Both the position numbers and the translations under genes were made by a program. The notes beneath the pieces are model-generated. The model ran no database searches, was not told the origin of the DNA, and saw nothing but the letters and a program-made list of their open reading frames with translations. From positions 62,001-126,000 of the forward strand of contig JADJPF010000020.1 of the NCBI GenBank assembly GCA_016713405.1: 64,000 nucleotides of DNA. The letters run 5' to 3'. This DNA is from Blastocatellia bacterium (lineage in GTDB: Bacteria; Acidobacteriota; Blastocatellia; Chloracidobacteriales; JADJPF01). Below are positions 44,887 to 54,157 of the stretch, piece by piece (position 1 is the first letter of the stretch; every line of letters starts with the position of its first letter).

Positions 44887-45253
44887 TGAAAAAAGGTTCT
44901 AAAAATAAACCTATAGTTAACAAACCAAAAGATCCATATAAAACTTTAGAGTTAGATAGAAAAGCTTCTCAGGAACAAATAAAACGTGCTTATTTTCAGC
45001 TAGTAAGGCAATATCCACCAGAAACAGAGGCTGAAAAATTCCAAGAAATACGTGCTGCTTATGAACAACTTCGCACACCTGAAAAACGGGCCTAGCTGAT
45101 TTATTTTTACTACAACCCCCACCAGAAAAACCTGATTTACCATCAATAAACTATGATTTAAGCATTCATAAAGAAGACATTATTAAATTAGCATTAGAAG
45201 TAAAATTAGCAGAAATTTCTTTCCAAAAAGATTTTCAGAATATAAAAATATAA
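44886..45253 (+). CDS. J-domain co-chaperone, frameshifted
   Basis: The first 69 residues are a J-domain: DPYKTLELDRKASQEQIKRAYFQLVRQYPPE. The HPD loop that triggers Hsp70 ATP hydrolysis is replaced by YPPE, so the usual His-Pro-Asp is missing. The frame stops at 45095. One extra base in CGGGCC at 45088-45092 reads on as LADLFLLQPPPEKPDLPSINYD to the stop at 45251-45253, 52 codons more, 13 bases before the GrpE-like gene. Altered HPD may mean a J-like protein with a structural role. Confidence 0.75.
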
Positions 45254-45266
45254 CAAGTGATTAAAG

Positions 45267-46160
45267 ATGGAAGCTAAAGAAACACTATCAATTGAATTTG
45301 AGGAATTAACCAATCTACTATCAAACCTACCAGATAAACTTAGTCTTGTGCTAGTGAAAATACTGAATGAACATTTAACGGAGTTTTCTACAAAGTTAGA
45401 AAAATCAAGTGAACAGCTAGCAGAACTTGAACGCAACATTACAAAGCTAAATCGGGTTCAGTATAAAGCAAATACTTTAAGCGAAGCTCAAGAACAAAAA
45501 ACTACTACTCTTTTAACAACTTTACAAGAAACCATAAAACAACAAGAAAAACAAATAGAAGAAAATATAATTGTTAAAGAAGAACTATTAGCTAAAGAAA
45601 AAAAACAAGCTCTTAGTGCTTTTGCTTTAAATATTTTACCTGTTTTAGATGGTATAGAATCAGCTATAAATAATGGATATACGCTCTTAAAACGTAAAGA
45701 TAAAGAGAATATAACTAGTAATATTAAAAAACAAACTGTAAAAGAAACTATAATAAAATCAAAAAAACTTACCTTAATGGAAAGGTTAAAAGTAGCTTTT
45801 ACAGGTGAAATATCAATAGAAATTGAACAAGAAAGACTTGTGTCTGATAATTTAGCAAAAGATGATGAGATTTTAGAAATGTTAGAAGCATTAAATGCAA
45901 CAAAGGAATCAATAAAGGCTTGGCTAGAAGGTTTAGAGCTAGTTAAAGAGCGTTTTACAGTTTTATTAGCTAATGAAGGGATTCATCAAATAGAAACAGA
46001 AGGTAAGCTTTTTGATCCGCGATTACATGTAGCCCTAGAAGCTATTACAGACTCAAATTTATCTCCTGGTACAATTGCTAGTGTTTTACGAAAAGGTTAT
46101 CAACAAGAAAATAAAATACTTCGCTATGCAGAAGTTGTAGTAGTAAAAGAATCTAAATAA
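45267..46160 (+). CDS. GrpE-like nucleotide exchange factor
   Basis: A 297-residue protein. The C-terminal 50 residues (FDPRLHVALEAITDSNLSPGTIASVLRKGYQQENKILRYAEVVV) match the GrpE beta domain that opens the Hsp70 nucleotide cleft. The N-terminal 120 residues are a long coiled coil as in GrpE, with LPVLDGIESAI in the helical core. A charged insertion of about 60 residues (KKQTVKETIIKSKKL) parts the two. It is longer than typical GrpE (about 190). Follows the J gene and precedes dnaK-like by 14 bases. Confidence 0.82.
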   Translation: MEAKETLSIEFEELTNLLSNLPDKLSLVLVKILNEHLTEFSTKLEKSSEQLAELERNITKLNRVQYKANTLSEAQEQKTTTLLTTLQETIKQQEKQIEENIIVKEELLAKEKKQALSAFALNILPVLDGIESAINNGYTLLKRKDKENITSNIKKQTVKETIIKSKKLTLMERLKVAFTGEISIEIEQERLVSDNLAKDDEILEMLEALNATKESIKAWLEGLELVKERFTVLLANEGIHQIETEGKLFDPRLHVALEAITDSNLSPGTIASVLRKGYQQENKILRYAEVVVVKESK

Positions 46161-46174
46161 AAAAGGTTAATATA

Positions 46175-47974
46175 ATGTCAGATAAAATTATTGGGATTGA
46201 TCTTGGAACAACTAATTCTGTAGTGGCTGTAATAAAAAATGGTATTCCTATTTTAATACCTGTAGATGATAAAAATATTTTGCCTTCTGTAGTTGGAGTA
46301 TCGCCAACAAAAGAAATTTTAGTTGGTTATCCAGCGCGTAATCAGTGGGTAGTATCGCCAGAAAATACAGTTCGATCAGTAAAACGCAAAATGGGTAAGA
46401 CTGAAAAAGTTTCTATGGCAGCTAAAGAATATACGCCGCAAGAAATATCAGCATTTATCTTAAAAAAATTAAAAGAATCAGCAGAGGAATTTTTACAAGA
46501 AAGCGTTACACGTGCAGTAATTACTGTTCCAGCTTATTTTAATGAACTTCAACGCCAGGCCACGATAGAAGCAGGAGAAATTGCAGGGCTAAAGGTAGAA
46601 CGTATTATTAATGAGCCTACAGCCTCGGCTTTAGCTTATGGATTAAATCGAGAGGAAGAATTAAGAGTCTTGGTTTATGACTTAGGAGGAGGTACTTTTG
46701 ATGTTTCTGTTATTGAATTAAATAATGAGATAGTAGATGTTTTAGCTACAGCAGGAGACAATCATTTAGGTGGAGATGATTTTGACGAAATGCTTGCAGG
46801 GTTAATTGCAGATGAATTTTTAAAGGAACATAAAGTAGATTTACGTGAAAATCATTATGCATGGGCAAGACTTTTAAGAGCAGCCGAAGAAGCTAAAATA
46901 GAGCTTTCTAGCTCGCCATATTCTTTAATTAGTTTGGAATATATTGCTGAGACAAAAAAGGGTAAAGCTTTACATATTCGGCGAGAAGTCAAAAGAGATG
47001 AGTTTGAATCATTAATTGCTGAAAAGCTAGAATCTACAATGAATTTAGTTGATAAAGCTTTGGCAGATGCAGAACTAACGGTTGAAGATATAGATCGGGT
47101 ATTACTTGTAGGAGGATCAACTAGATCGCCTATTGTTTGGGACTTAATTTCTGAACACATGGGACAAGAACCACATATTGAAATTGACCCTGATGCAGCG
47201 GTCGCGCTAGGTGCGGCAGTTCAAGCAGGAATAATTATAGGTGAAGAAATTGACGCTATTTTAGTTGATGTGACACCTTTATCTTTAGGCATAGAATGTG
47301 CGGAAATTAGTTTTAGTGGGCATTTAGTATCAGATAGGTTTGAGCCTCTTATTAGACATAATACTACTATTCCTGTACAACAAAGTAAGGTGTTTACTAC
47401 AGTTTTTCCAGGTCAAGATAAAATTCATATCAAGGTTTATCAAGGTGAAGAAACAATTGCTTCAAAAAATGTTTTGTTAGGAGATTTTTTTGTTGAGGAC
47501 TTAAAACCTAACTTATCTTCAGGTCAAACAGAAGTTACAGTAAATTTTAGTTTGGATGTTAATGCAATTTTAGATGTTACCGTAGTTGAGCGTAAAACGG
47601 GAAATAAGGTAAGTAAAAAACTTAAGGCTAGCCGTCAAAAATTAAGTGCTGAAGATATTGCTGAAAGCCAAGCAAAATTAGCTGCTCTTTATAACCTAAA
47701 TCAAGAAGAAGATTATGAAGATTATGATGAAGGTGATGAAGACGAAGATTTTATTGATATAGGAAAAGAAGATGAAGAAATGGATCCTGGAACAAAAGCT
47801 TTACTTGAAAGAGCTAAAAAGGCTTTAGCTAACCCAGAAATATCTGCTTCTTTATCCAAGAAAATTTCTGATGTTGTAAAAAAAATAAGTGATTCTATTA
47901 ATCAGGGAGATAGCGAGCAAGCCGAAAGTGATTGTGATGAATTAATAGATTTGCTTATGGATGTAGAAGAATAA
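46175..47974 (+). CDS. DnaK-like Hsp70 chaperone
   Basis: ATP-driven folding chaperone of 599 residues. The ATPase domain has GIDLGTTNSVVAV, VPAYFNELQRQAT, DLGGGTFDVSVIEL and VLLVGGSTRSPIV. The substrate domain begins with VTPLSLGIE. The lid is short and odd: an acidic run (residues about 513-530, mostly Asp/Glu) and then a small helical end (MDPGTKALLERAKKAL). A housekeeping DnaK would be about 640 residues with a full lid, so this is a second, specialised Hsp70. Confidence 0.9.
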   Translation: MSDKIIGIDLGTTNSVVAVIKNGIPILIPVDDKNILPSVVGVSPTKEILVGYPARNQWVVSPENTVRSVKRKMGKTEKVSMAAKEYTPQEISAFILKKLKESAEEFLQESVTRAVITVPAYFNELQRQATIEAGEIAGLKVERIINEPTASALAYGLNREEELRVLVYDLGGGTFDVSVIELNNEIVDVLATAGDNHLGGDDFDEMLAGLIADEFLKEHKVDLRENHYAWARLLRAAEEAKIELSSSPYSLISLEYIAETKKGKALHIRREVKRDEFESLIAEKLESTMNLVDKALADAELTVEDIDRVLLVGGSTRSPIVWDLISEHMGQEPHIEIDPDAAVALGAAVQAGIIIGEEIDAILVDVTPLSLGIECAEISFSGHLVSDRFEPLIRHNTTIPVQQSKVFTTVFPGQDKIHIKVYQGEETIASKNVLLGDFFVEDLKPNLSSGQTEVTVNFSLDVNAILDVTVVERKTGNKVSKKLKASRQKLSAEDIAESQAKLAALYNLNQEEDYEDYDEGDEDEDFIDIGKEDEEMDPGTKALLERAKKALANPEISASLSKKISDVVKKISDSINQGDSEQAESDCDELIDLLMDVEE

Positions 47975-47977
47975 TTT

Positions 47978-48259
47978 ATGCAAGAAGAATTAGAAAAAGA
48001 AAATTATGTAGAAGAAAAAGCCAATGAGCAAGAACATTATCAAGATAAATTAAAGGATGGTTACAGGGGTATTTTTGGGGCCATCCTAGGCACTTTAGTA
48101 GCAGAGCTAGTTTTATGGATTGGAAAAGTAGATGGCAATCCTCCTTTAATTTTTGCTGTTATAGGGTTTTTTCTTGCTGCACGTTGTTATATTCAAGCTC
48201 AACAAGCAAAACAACAGCTTAAAGAACTTATAGATAAAGCACAAAATAACCCTTTATAG
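47978..48259 (+). CDS. Small membrane protein of the Hsp70 operon
   Basis: A 93-residue protein with an acidic N-terminus, two membrane helices (about 33-50 and 53-70; GIFGAILGTLVAELVLWIG) and a polar helical end. It starts three bases after the DnaK-like stop. It may tie the chaperone system to the membrane, which is inference. Unknown family. Confidence 0.68.
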   Translation: MQEELEKENYVEEKANEQEHYQDKLKDGYRGIFGAILGTLVAELVLWIGKVDGNPPLIFAVIGFFLAARCYIQAQQAKQQLKELIDKAQNNPL

Positions 48260-48350
48260 AAAATAAGTTGGTAAAAACTAAGCTAGTCTTTCTCGACAAT
48301 TACACTATAACTTAACTAAAATCACAAAAATCTAGCAAATCTAGCAAAAA

Positions 48351-48372
48351 ACTAATTTAATCTTAAATTAGT
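48351..48372 (+). promoter_or_regulatory. Small hairpin just upstream of the cytochrome gene
   Basis: A 9-bp perfect stem ACTAATTTA/TAAATTAGT with a four-base loop, 20 bases before the ATG at 48392. It follows a tandem TCTAGCAAA repeat (near 48331-48348). It could influence translation; no terminator tail is present. Confidence 0.35.
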
Positions 48373-48391
48373 AATTAAGGTAAATTTTTTA

Positions 48392-48904
48392 ATGAACAAA
48401 AACATAGTTGTATTAATAGTTAGTTTTATCGTAGGGTTTATTATTAGCTTTCTTTATTTTAATGCTCAGTATCAAGCTAGAGCAACAGATCCTGTTGCTA
48501 ATAACACAGTTTCAGAAGCTCCAGAAAAAACAACTAATAATACTTCTAGCACTAGTAACGCTCCTAGCAAAGTAGGGGCATTGATGGCTTTTGGAGCAAA
48601 AGCATCTAGTGAAGTAGATAAAGATATACCTCCAGCAGAAACTACTTATAAAAATATTCAAGTCTTAAAAGGTGTTCCTGCAAGTGAAATTTTAACAGTA
48701 ATGAAAGCTTTTACCGAAGGATTAGGGGTAAATTGTACTTATTGTCATGTTTCTACAGAGGAGTTAGATAAAGATGATAAAGCAATGAAAGCTACTGCAC
48801 GGAAAATGCTAGAAATGGTGCGGGAAACGAACAAAAAATACCCAACTAATGGTGTAGTAACTTGTTATACTTGTCATCGAGGTGCGGCTAAGCCAGTTTC
48901 TTAA
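48392..48904 (+). CDS. Two-CxxCH c-type cytochrome of the reaction-centre cytochrome type
   Basis: Exported electron carrier of 170 residues. A membrane anchor or signal spans 5-25. After a Ser/Thr-rich linker come CTYCH near 112-116 and CYTCH near 160-164, with KGVPASEILTVMKAFTEGLGVNCTYCHV typical of the photosynthetic reaction centre cytochrome c subunit family. In non-phototrophic Acidobacteriota such proteins are common and serve unknown electron chains. No reaction centre genes are present in the window. Confidence 0.85.
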   Translation: MNKNIVVLIVSFIVGFIISFLYFNAQYQARATDPVANNTVSEAPEKTTNNTSSTSNAPSKVGALMAFGAKASSEVDKDIPPAETTYKNIQVLKGVPASEILTVMKAFTEGLGVNCTYCHVSTEELDKDDKAMKATARKMLEMVRETNKKYPTNGVVTCYTCHRGAAKPVS

Positions 48905-48946
48905 TCTATTGATTTTACAGTCTTTATTAATTTTCTAGGAAGTAGC

Positions 48947-49285
48947 TTAAGCAGTTTGATTAGTAGCTTTAGTTACTTCTTGTCCCATTTGACCACGCCA
49001 CATAAGCGCATACATCTTAAAATCAGCTAAAAAAGAATAGAATGGGTACTTAAAGGTTGCAGGGCGATTCTTTTCAATAAAAAAATGTGAAGTCCAAGCA
49101 AAAGCATAAGAGACAACTAGACCAACTAAGAGAAACCATAAATTACCAGTAAAAATAGTTGCTGCTAAAAAGAATAAGCCAAAAGAAGTACCAATAAAAT
49201 GGAAGGCTCGTGTAGCAAATTGACTATGTTCACGAACATAAAAAGGCCAAAAATCTTCAAAAGATTTAAAATTTTGTGTAGACAT
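48947..49285 (-). CDS. Mpo1-like (DUF962) membrane protein
   Basis: A 112-residue protein matching DUF962/Mpo1: FWPFYVREHSQFATRAFHFIGT, then SHFFIEKNRPATFKYPFYSFLADFKMY. Three conserved His (HSQ, HFI, HFF) could hold iron. The yeast relative, Mpo1, is an Fe-dependent dioxygenase acting on 2-hydroxy fatty acids; this fits the fatty-acid hydroxylase at 15453. Two to three membrane helices. Confidence 0.87.
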   Translation of the reverse strand: MSTQNFKSFEDFWPFYVREHSQFATRAFHFIGTSFGLFFLAATIFTGNLWFLLVGLVVSYAFAWTSHFFIEKNRPATFKYPFYSFLADFKMYALMWRGQMGQEVTKATNQTA

Positions 49286-49449
49286 ATTTTCTCCAAAATT
49301 TAAAATTTTGTTTTAGATAATTTAATGATTTTTTAATAACTTAAAGTGAATCTTTAGCTTTTCACTCTTTTCAACAAAGCCTATAAAAGCTATTATGTGC
49401 AAGTTAAAAGCAAGCCGTATCCTATCATAAATACTGAATAGTTAAAATA

Positions 49450-50394
49450 ATGACAGACAATTTGCTAGGGGGAAGATATATCATTACAGAACTACTTGGA
49501 GAAGGTGGTATAGGAGTAGTTTATAAGGCAGAAGATTTGTTAGAAAGACGAGAAGTAGCTATTAAATTTATGATTCAGGAACCTACAGCAGAATCAGTTA
49601 CACGAATAACTCGCCAACGCTACTTTGCCCGCGAAATTGCTATTTTATCTCAAATTCGCCATCCAAGCATTGTCTCACTTTATGATAGTGGTTTTACAGA
49701 TATGGGACTCCCTTTTTTTGTTATGGAATATGTAGTAGGGCAAACCCTTTTAGATATCCTAAAAGATGGTGCAATACTTTTGGGGCGTGCCTTTCGTATC
49801 CTTCAACAAGTTTGTTCTGCATTAGATTGTATTCATCAACAAGGGGCTATACATCGAGACTTAAAGCCAGAAAATATCATGATTATTGAGAATGATGGGA
49901 GGGAACTAGTAAAATTACTAGATTTTGGCATTGCTAAAATGCTGGAAGAATCTCAAGAAGGCCCTTTTATGCCTATTACCCAAGCAGGTAATATTCTTGG
50001 TACTGTTGATTATTTATCTCCAGAACAATGGCAAGATAAACCTTTAGATCAGCGTGCTGATATATATGCTTTAGGATTAATCACTTATGAAATGCTAACA
50101 GGGCAACATCCCTTTAGAGGAGGGCTTTCTATAGGTGATACAATGATGAGACATTTGGAAGAAGAACCTGTTCCCCCCTCAAGCCTTGATAAAGATATTC
50201 CTATTTTGCTAGACCAAGTAATTTTACGTTGTTTAGCTAAAGATAGAAATCAACGTTACAATAGTGCAATAGATTTTCTTACGGATTTTGAAGAAGTATT
50301 AGCAGAAATCTACAGACGAAGTATGAGCTATTTATCTAATCCAGCAACAGAAACTTTAACATTTGAGATAGTAGATATTGAAGATGACGAATAG
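49450..50394 (+). CDS. Ser/Thr protein kinase, soluble
   Basis: A 314-residue Hanks kinase. Glycine loop GEGGIGVVYKAED (about 17-29), VAIKF Lys near 40, HRDLKPENIM near 135, DFGIAKM near 157 and a complete APE-like region (LSPEQW). After the kinase core at about 285 there is a short acidic tail with no membrane segment or sensor. It ends exactly where the convergent cyclase ends. Confidence 0.92.
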   Translation: MTDNLLGGRYIITELLGEGGIGVVYKAEDLLERREVAIKFMIQEPTAESVTRITRQRYFAREIAILSQIRHPSIVSLYDSGFTDMGLPFFVMEYVVGQTLLDILKDGAILLGRAFRILQQVCSALDCIHQQGAIHRDLKPENIMIIENDGRELVKLLDFGIAKMLEESQEGPFMPITQAGNILGTVDYLSPEQWQDKPLDQRADIYALGLITYEMLTGQHPFRGGLSIGDTMMRHLEEEPVPPSSLDKDIPILLDQVILRCLAKDRNQRYNSAIDFLTDFEEVLAEIYRRSMSYLSNPATETLTFEIVDIEDDE

Positions 50395-51999
50395 TTAATA
50401 AAGAACCTCATAAATATTTGGCATATTAGTCACACCTTTTAAGTTTAGACCTACAATAGACCTAACAGAAAAAGCATTACTTGTTTGTGATAAAACATTA
50501 TCGCTAATTAAAATTTGTCTAGCTTTAGATTGTTGCATCAATCGGGCAGCTAAATTAACAGAATTACCAATAGCAGTATAATCCATACGCATTTCTGACC
50601 CAATATAACCAACTACTACTTCACCCATATTAATACCAATTCCAAGCTCAATTGGGTCAATATTATAGCTTTGAAGTTCTTCATTAAGCATATAAAGTCG
50701 TCTTTGCATAGCAATGGCAGCATTAACGGCATTAAAACTATCTTGGTTGCTTTGATAAGGTGCGCCAAAAAGAGCCATTAGCCCATCTCCAAGAAATTTA
50801 TCTAAAGTTCCTTGATAAGCAAAAACTAGCTCAGTCATTGCAGAAAGAAAACGATTTAGAGTATAAATAACTATTTCTGGATCGCCTCTTTCTATAAATA
50901 AATTAAAATCTTTAATGGTTGCAAATAAAATAGTTACAGGTTGAGTTATTCCATCTCCAATACCAAGTTGATCTGGAGATTGTAAAATTATATCTACTAC
51001 TTGATTAGGTAAAAAACGTTGGTAATTAGCTCTTAGAATGGCTTCTTGCGCTAATTGGTCGTAGGCAAAAACATTATCCATTGCAATTGCTGCCTGAGCA
51101 GCAACAGCGGTTAATAAATCTAAGTCATCTAAAGTAAAAGGGTTAGCTAGTCCTAGTTTATCTGCATAAATCACGCCTAGCATCCTTTGTTTTCCAATCA
51201 GAGGAACACACATTAAAGAATGTATATTTTGATAGGCAATGGATTCAGCAGAATTAAAGCGATCATCTAATTGGATATCTTCAGAAATTAAAGCTACTTT
51301 TTCTTGGATAACAGTTTGGGTTATTGTTCTGCTTAAATTTAAGGTAAATTCGGCTAAAGATTGGCTTAAATCAGGATGAAAGCTAATAAGACGAGGCTCT
51401 AAAAACTGGTTTTCTTCATCCCAAAGCAAAATAGCACAGCGTTCAGCTTGGGTTAGCTTAAAACATAAATTTACTATTTCGCTAAAAACTTTATCTAAAT
51501 CAAAAACAGAGCTAAGAGTTTTTCCAAAAGCATAGAGCATTTCTATGGTTTGAACTTTTTCTTGAAGTTTTAATTCTAGCTCAAAGCGTTTATCAACTTC
51601 TTGAGGGGCATCCTGTAGTGCTTCTAAAAGATTATTAAATACAGATGTCCCTCTAACCTGAGAACGTTGACTAAGAGGTTTTTCACTATATGTAAAACTA
51701 GCTTCTCCTACTGTAGCTATTAACTGTAATACATAATTAGCAATAGAAAATCTATCACCGCTTGTAAGCCAATGTTCATCAATTCGTTGCTTATTAATAA
51801 AAGTACCATTTGTACTTTCTAAATCTTTAAGTAAAAAACCACCATTCTTTTGTATTAGTGAAGCATGTCGCACAGAAACTTGCTTAGAAGGTAAGACAAG
51901 ATCATTTTTGGCAGGATTACGACCAATATATATTTCTGTTTTGTTTATTGGAAATTCAAAACTATTTCCTTGAGTGTCATTGACTAGCAATTTAAACAT
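50395..51999 (-). CDS. FHA-GAF-class III nucleotide cyclase with altered metal site
   Basis: A 534-residue signalling protein: FHA at about 1-95 (IYIGRNPAKNDLVL, VRHASLI, DLESTNGTFINKQRI), GAF at about 155-300 (SVFDLDKVFSEIVN, LMCVPL), and a class III adenylate/guanylate cyclase domain from about 350. The first metal-binding Asp of FxDI is replaced: ILFATIKDFN, with Thr at codon 361 (50917-50919). The second Asp is kept in DKFLGDGLMALFG, as are the Asn and Arg in NLAARL. The enzyme may thus be weak or inactive. The FHA domain suggests binding to a phosphorylated partner, possibly of the adjacent kinase. Confidence 0.88.
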   Translation of the reverse strand: MFKLLVNDTQGNSFEFPINKTEIYIGRNPAKNDLVLPSKQVSVRHASLIQKNGGFLLKDLESTNGTFINKQRIDEHWLTSGDRFSIANYVLQLIATVGEASFTYSEKPLSQRSQVRGTSVFNNLLEALQDAPQEVDKRFELELKLQEKVQTIEMLYAFGKTLSSVFDLDKVFSEIVNLCFKLTQAERCAILLWDEENQFLEPRLISFHPDLSQSLAEFTLNLSRTITQTVIQEKVALISEDIQLDDRFNSAESIAYQNIHSLMCVPLIGKQRMLGVIYADKLGLANPFTLDDLDLLTAVAAQAAIAMDNVFAYDQLAQEAILRANYQRFLPNQVVDIILQSPDQLGIGDGITQPVTILFATIKDFNLFIERGDPEIVIYTLNRFLSAMTELVFAYQGTLDKFLGDGLMALFGAPYQSNQDSFNAVNAAIAMQRRLYMLNEELQSYNIDPIELGIGINMGEVVVGYIGSEMRMDYTAIGNSVNLAARLMQQSKARQILISDNVLSQTSNAFSVRSIVGLNLKGVTNMPNIYEVLY

Positions 52000-52172
52000 A
52001 TTATTAAGATTTGAAAACTATTGTCTTAAAATGTCAAGCGTCTTTTAGACTATATAATTAGTCGTTTTAGAAAAAAATAACTTTACATCTTTGCTTAAAT
52101 CAAAGCAAAATAATTTTAACTAGTAGTTTGAGTAAGTGTATAGTACTACATAAATTAGCATAATTATAAAAT

Positions 52173-53540
52173 ATGAGCTATCAAATTAATAATGACAATA
52201 AGTTATTAAAATTAGAGAAATTAAGTAAAATTATTGCTAAAAAAATGGGCATGTCTTTTTCTAACAAACAATTAATAGACTTAAATCGAGTTATGGATTT
52301 AGTTGCTAAAGAAGCAGGTTTTTTAGATGTAGAAACTTATATAGACTTTTTACTTTCAACTGAGCTAACACACAAAGATATATTAGATTTAGCAGAAAAA
52401 GTTACAGTAGGAGAAACATATTTTTTTCGAGAAAAAAAAGCTTTAGAGATTTTAGAAAAAGAAATTTTACCAAAAATTATTAAGCAGCAATGCTACACAA
52501 AAAAACAGCTTAAAATTTGGAGTGTCGGTTGTTCTACAGGTGAAGAGCCTTATACCCTTGCAATGATACTAAAAAAAGTGCTAGGGAATTTTGATAATTG
52601 GGATATAACTATTTTTGCTAGTGATATTAGTTTATCAAGCTTAAAGAAAGCTATAGCAGGGTTTTATAGCCCTTGGTCATTTCGTGCTATTGAAGTTACT
52701 GATAAAAAAACTTTTTTTAATGAGCTAAATGAAAATCAATTTGAAATAATTTCAGAGTTAAAAAAATTTGTAAAATTTGAATACCTTAATTTAGCCCAGG
52801 CAATTTATCCTACACATTTTAATATTGCTAATAGTTTTGACATAATTTTTTGTCGTAATGTAATGATTTATTTAACCTTAGAGTGTCAAACAAAAATTAT
52901 TCAGCATTTTTATAAAGTGTTAAAATCTAGCGGATGGTTAATTGTTAGTTCTACAGAGGCTAGATTGTTAAATAAAAGCCAATTTATAGCAGTCCATTTT
53001 CCAGAAACTATTTTGCATCAAAAAACAGTAAAAAATCTTGAAGTAAGTGATTTAGATAAACTTGAAAAAGAAACTTTCTTTGAACTTGATATAGAAAAAA
53101 GTGATCAAGTAGGGTTAGAGGAAGAAATAAATGAAAAATCAGATCAAACTTATTTTAAGTTAGCTCAAAAGCAAGCTGATCAAGGTTTTTTAGGGCAAGC
53201 TCAAGAGTATTGCGAAAAAGCTATTATAATCAATAAGTTAGAGCCTAATTATCATTACTTGTTAGCTACCATTTTAATTGAAAAAGGAGACGATTCATTA
53301 GCAATAGAGTCACTAAAAAAGGTTCTTTACCTAGAACCGGATTTTATGCTCGCTTATTTTCATTTAGCTAAATTAGCTTATAAGCAACCAAGCTTAACCC
53401 AAGCAAATAAATATCTAAATAAATTATTGCTATTGATGGGAAAATGTTCACCAAATGATCTAATACCTAATACATTAGATTTAACTGTAGGTAGGCTAAC
53501 AGAAATAGTAAAAGAGATGATAAAAAATATTAATATATGA
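52173..53540 (+). CDS. cheR: CheR methyltransferase with C-terminal TPR
   Basis: Methylates glutamates of chemoreceptors with SAM. The N-terminal helical domain spans about 1-90; the SAM-binding core has WSVGCSTGEEPYTLAM near 114-130 and FCRNVMIYL near 227. A Glu-rich linker at about 300-325 is followed by three TPRs (residues about 325-425; YHYLLATILIEKGD). TPR-bearing CheR proteins are typical of FrzF-type or alternative systems. Overlaps CheW by four bases (ATGA). Confidence 0.92.
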   Translation: MSYQINNDNKLLKLEKLSKIIAKKMGMSFSNKQLIDLNRVMDLVAKEAGFLDVETYIDFLLSTELTHKDILDLAEKVTVGETYFFREKKALEILEKEILPKIIKQQCYTKKQLKIWSVGCSTGEEPYTLAMILKKVLGNFDNWDITIFASDISLSSLKKAIAGFYSPWSFRAIEVTDKKTFFNELNENQFEIISELKKFVKFEYLNLAQAIYPTHFNIANSFDIIFCRNVMIYLTLECQTKIIQHFYKVLKSSGWLIVSSTEARLLNKSQFIAVHFPETILHQKTVKNLEVSDLDKLEKETFFELDIEKSDQVGLEEEINEKSDQTYFKLAQKQADQGFLGQAQEYCEKAIIINKLEPNYHYLLATILIEKGDDSLAIESLKKVLYLEPDFMLAYFHLAKLAYKQPSLTQANKYLNKLLLLMGKCSPNDLIPNTLDLTVGRLTEIVKEMIKNINI

Positions 53541-54133
53541 GTAGACAAATAGATTGGAATTTATTATATAAACAAATAGAAGAGCAAACCAAGCTAGTAA
53601 TTAATGAAGAAGATAGTGAAGAAGAAATAAAAAATATCTTAAAATTACGTACAGAAAGATTAGCTAAACCAATAAAAGAAATAGAAATAGCTAACACATT
53701 ATCTGTTGTAGAGTTTTTATTAGCTAAAGAAAAATATGCAATTGAATCTATTTATATTCAAGAAATCCAGCCTTTGCTTGATTTAACAACTTTACCTACA
53801 GCACCAAAATTTATCTTAGGCATAACTAACTTACGTGGGCAGATTCTCTCTGTTATGAATTTGAAGACGTTCTTTAACTTGTCAGATGCTGATATAAAAA
53901 ATTCTCCTAAGTTAATAGTTGTGTCTGTTGGAGAAATGACTTTAGCCTTTTTAGCTGATGATGTAATAGGAGAAAGCCGGATCTCTTTGCTAGAGCTACA
54001 AACTTCACTTCCTACTTTAAACGAAAAACAAAGTAAATATTTAATTGGTATTACTAAAGATCAGTTAATAGTGTTAGATATTGTTAAACTATTGATGGAT
54101 AAAAAAATTATTGTAAATGAAGAAGTAGAATAA
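53537..54133 (+). CDS. cheW: CheW coupling protein
   Basis: Links receptor to CheA. The 198 residues have an N-terminal charged extension of about 45 residues before the CheW fold (VEFLLAKEKYAIE, PAAPKFILG-like TAPKFILGITNLRGQILSVMN). The CheW core is complete. Overlaps cheR and precedes the receptor by 24 bases. Confidence 0.92.
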   Translation: MSRQIDWNLLYKQIEEQTKLVINEEDSEEEIKNILKLRTERLAKPIKEIEIANTLSVVEFLLAKEKYAIESIYIQEIQPLLDLTTLPTAPKFILGITNLRGQILSVMNLKTFFNLSDADIKNSPKLIVVSVGEMTLAFLADDVIGESRISLLELQTSLPTLNEKQSKYLIGITKDQLIVLDIVKLLMDKKIIVNEEVE

Positions 54134-54157
54134 TTTTTCTAGGAGAGCAAGTTATTT

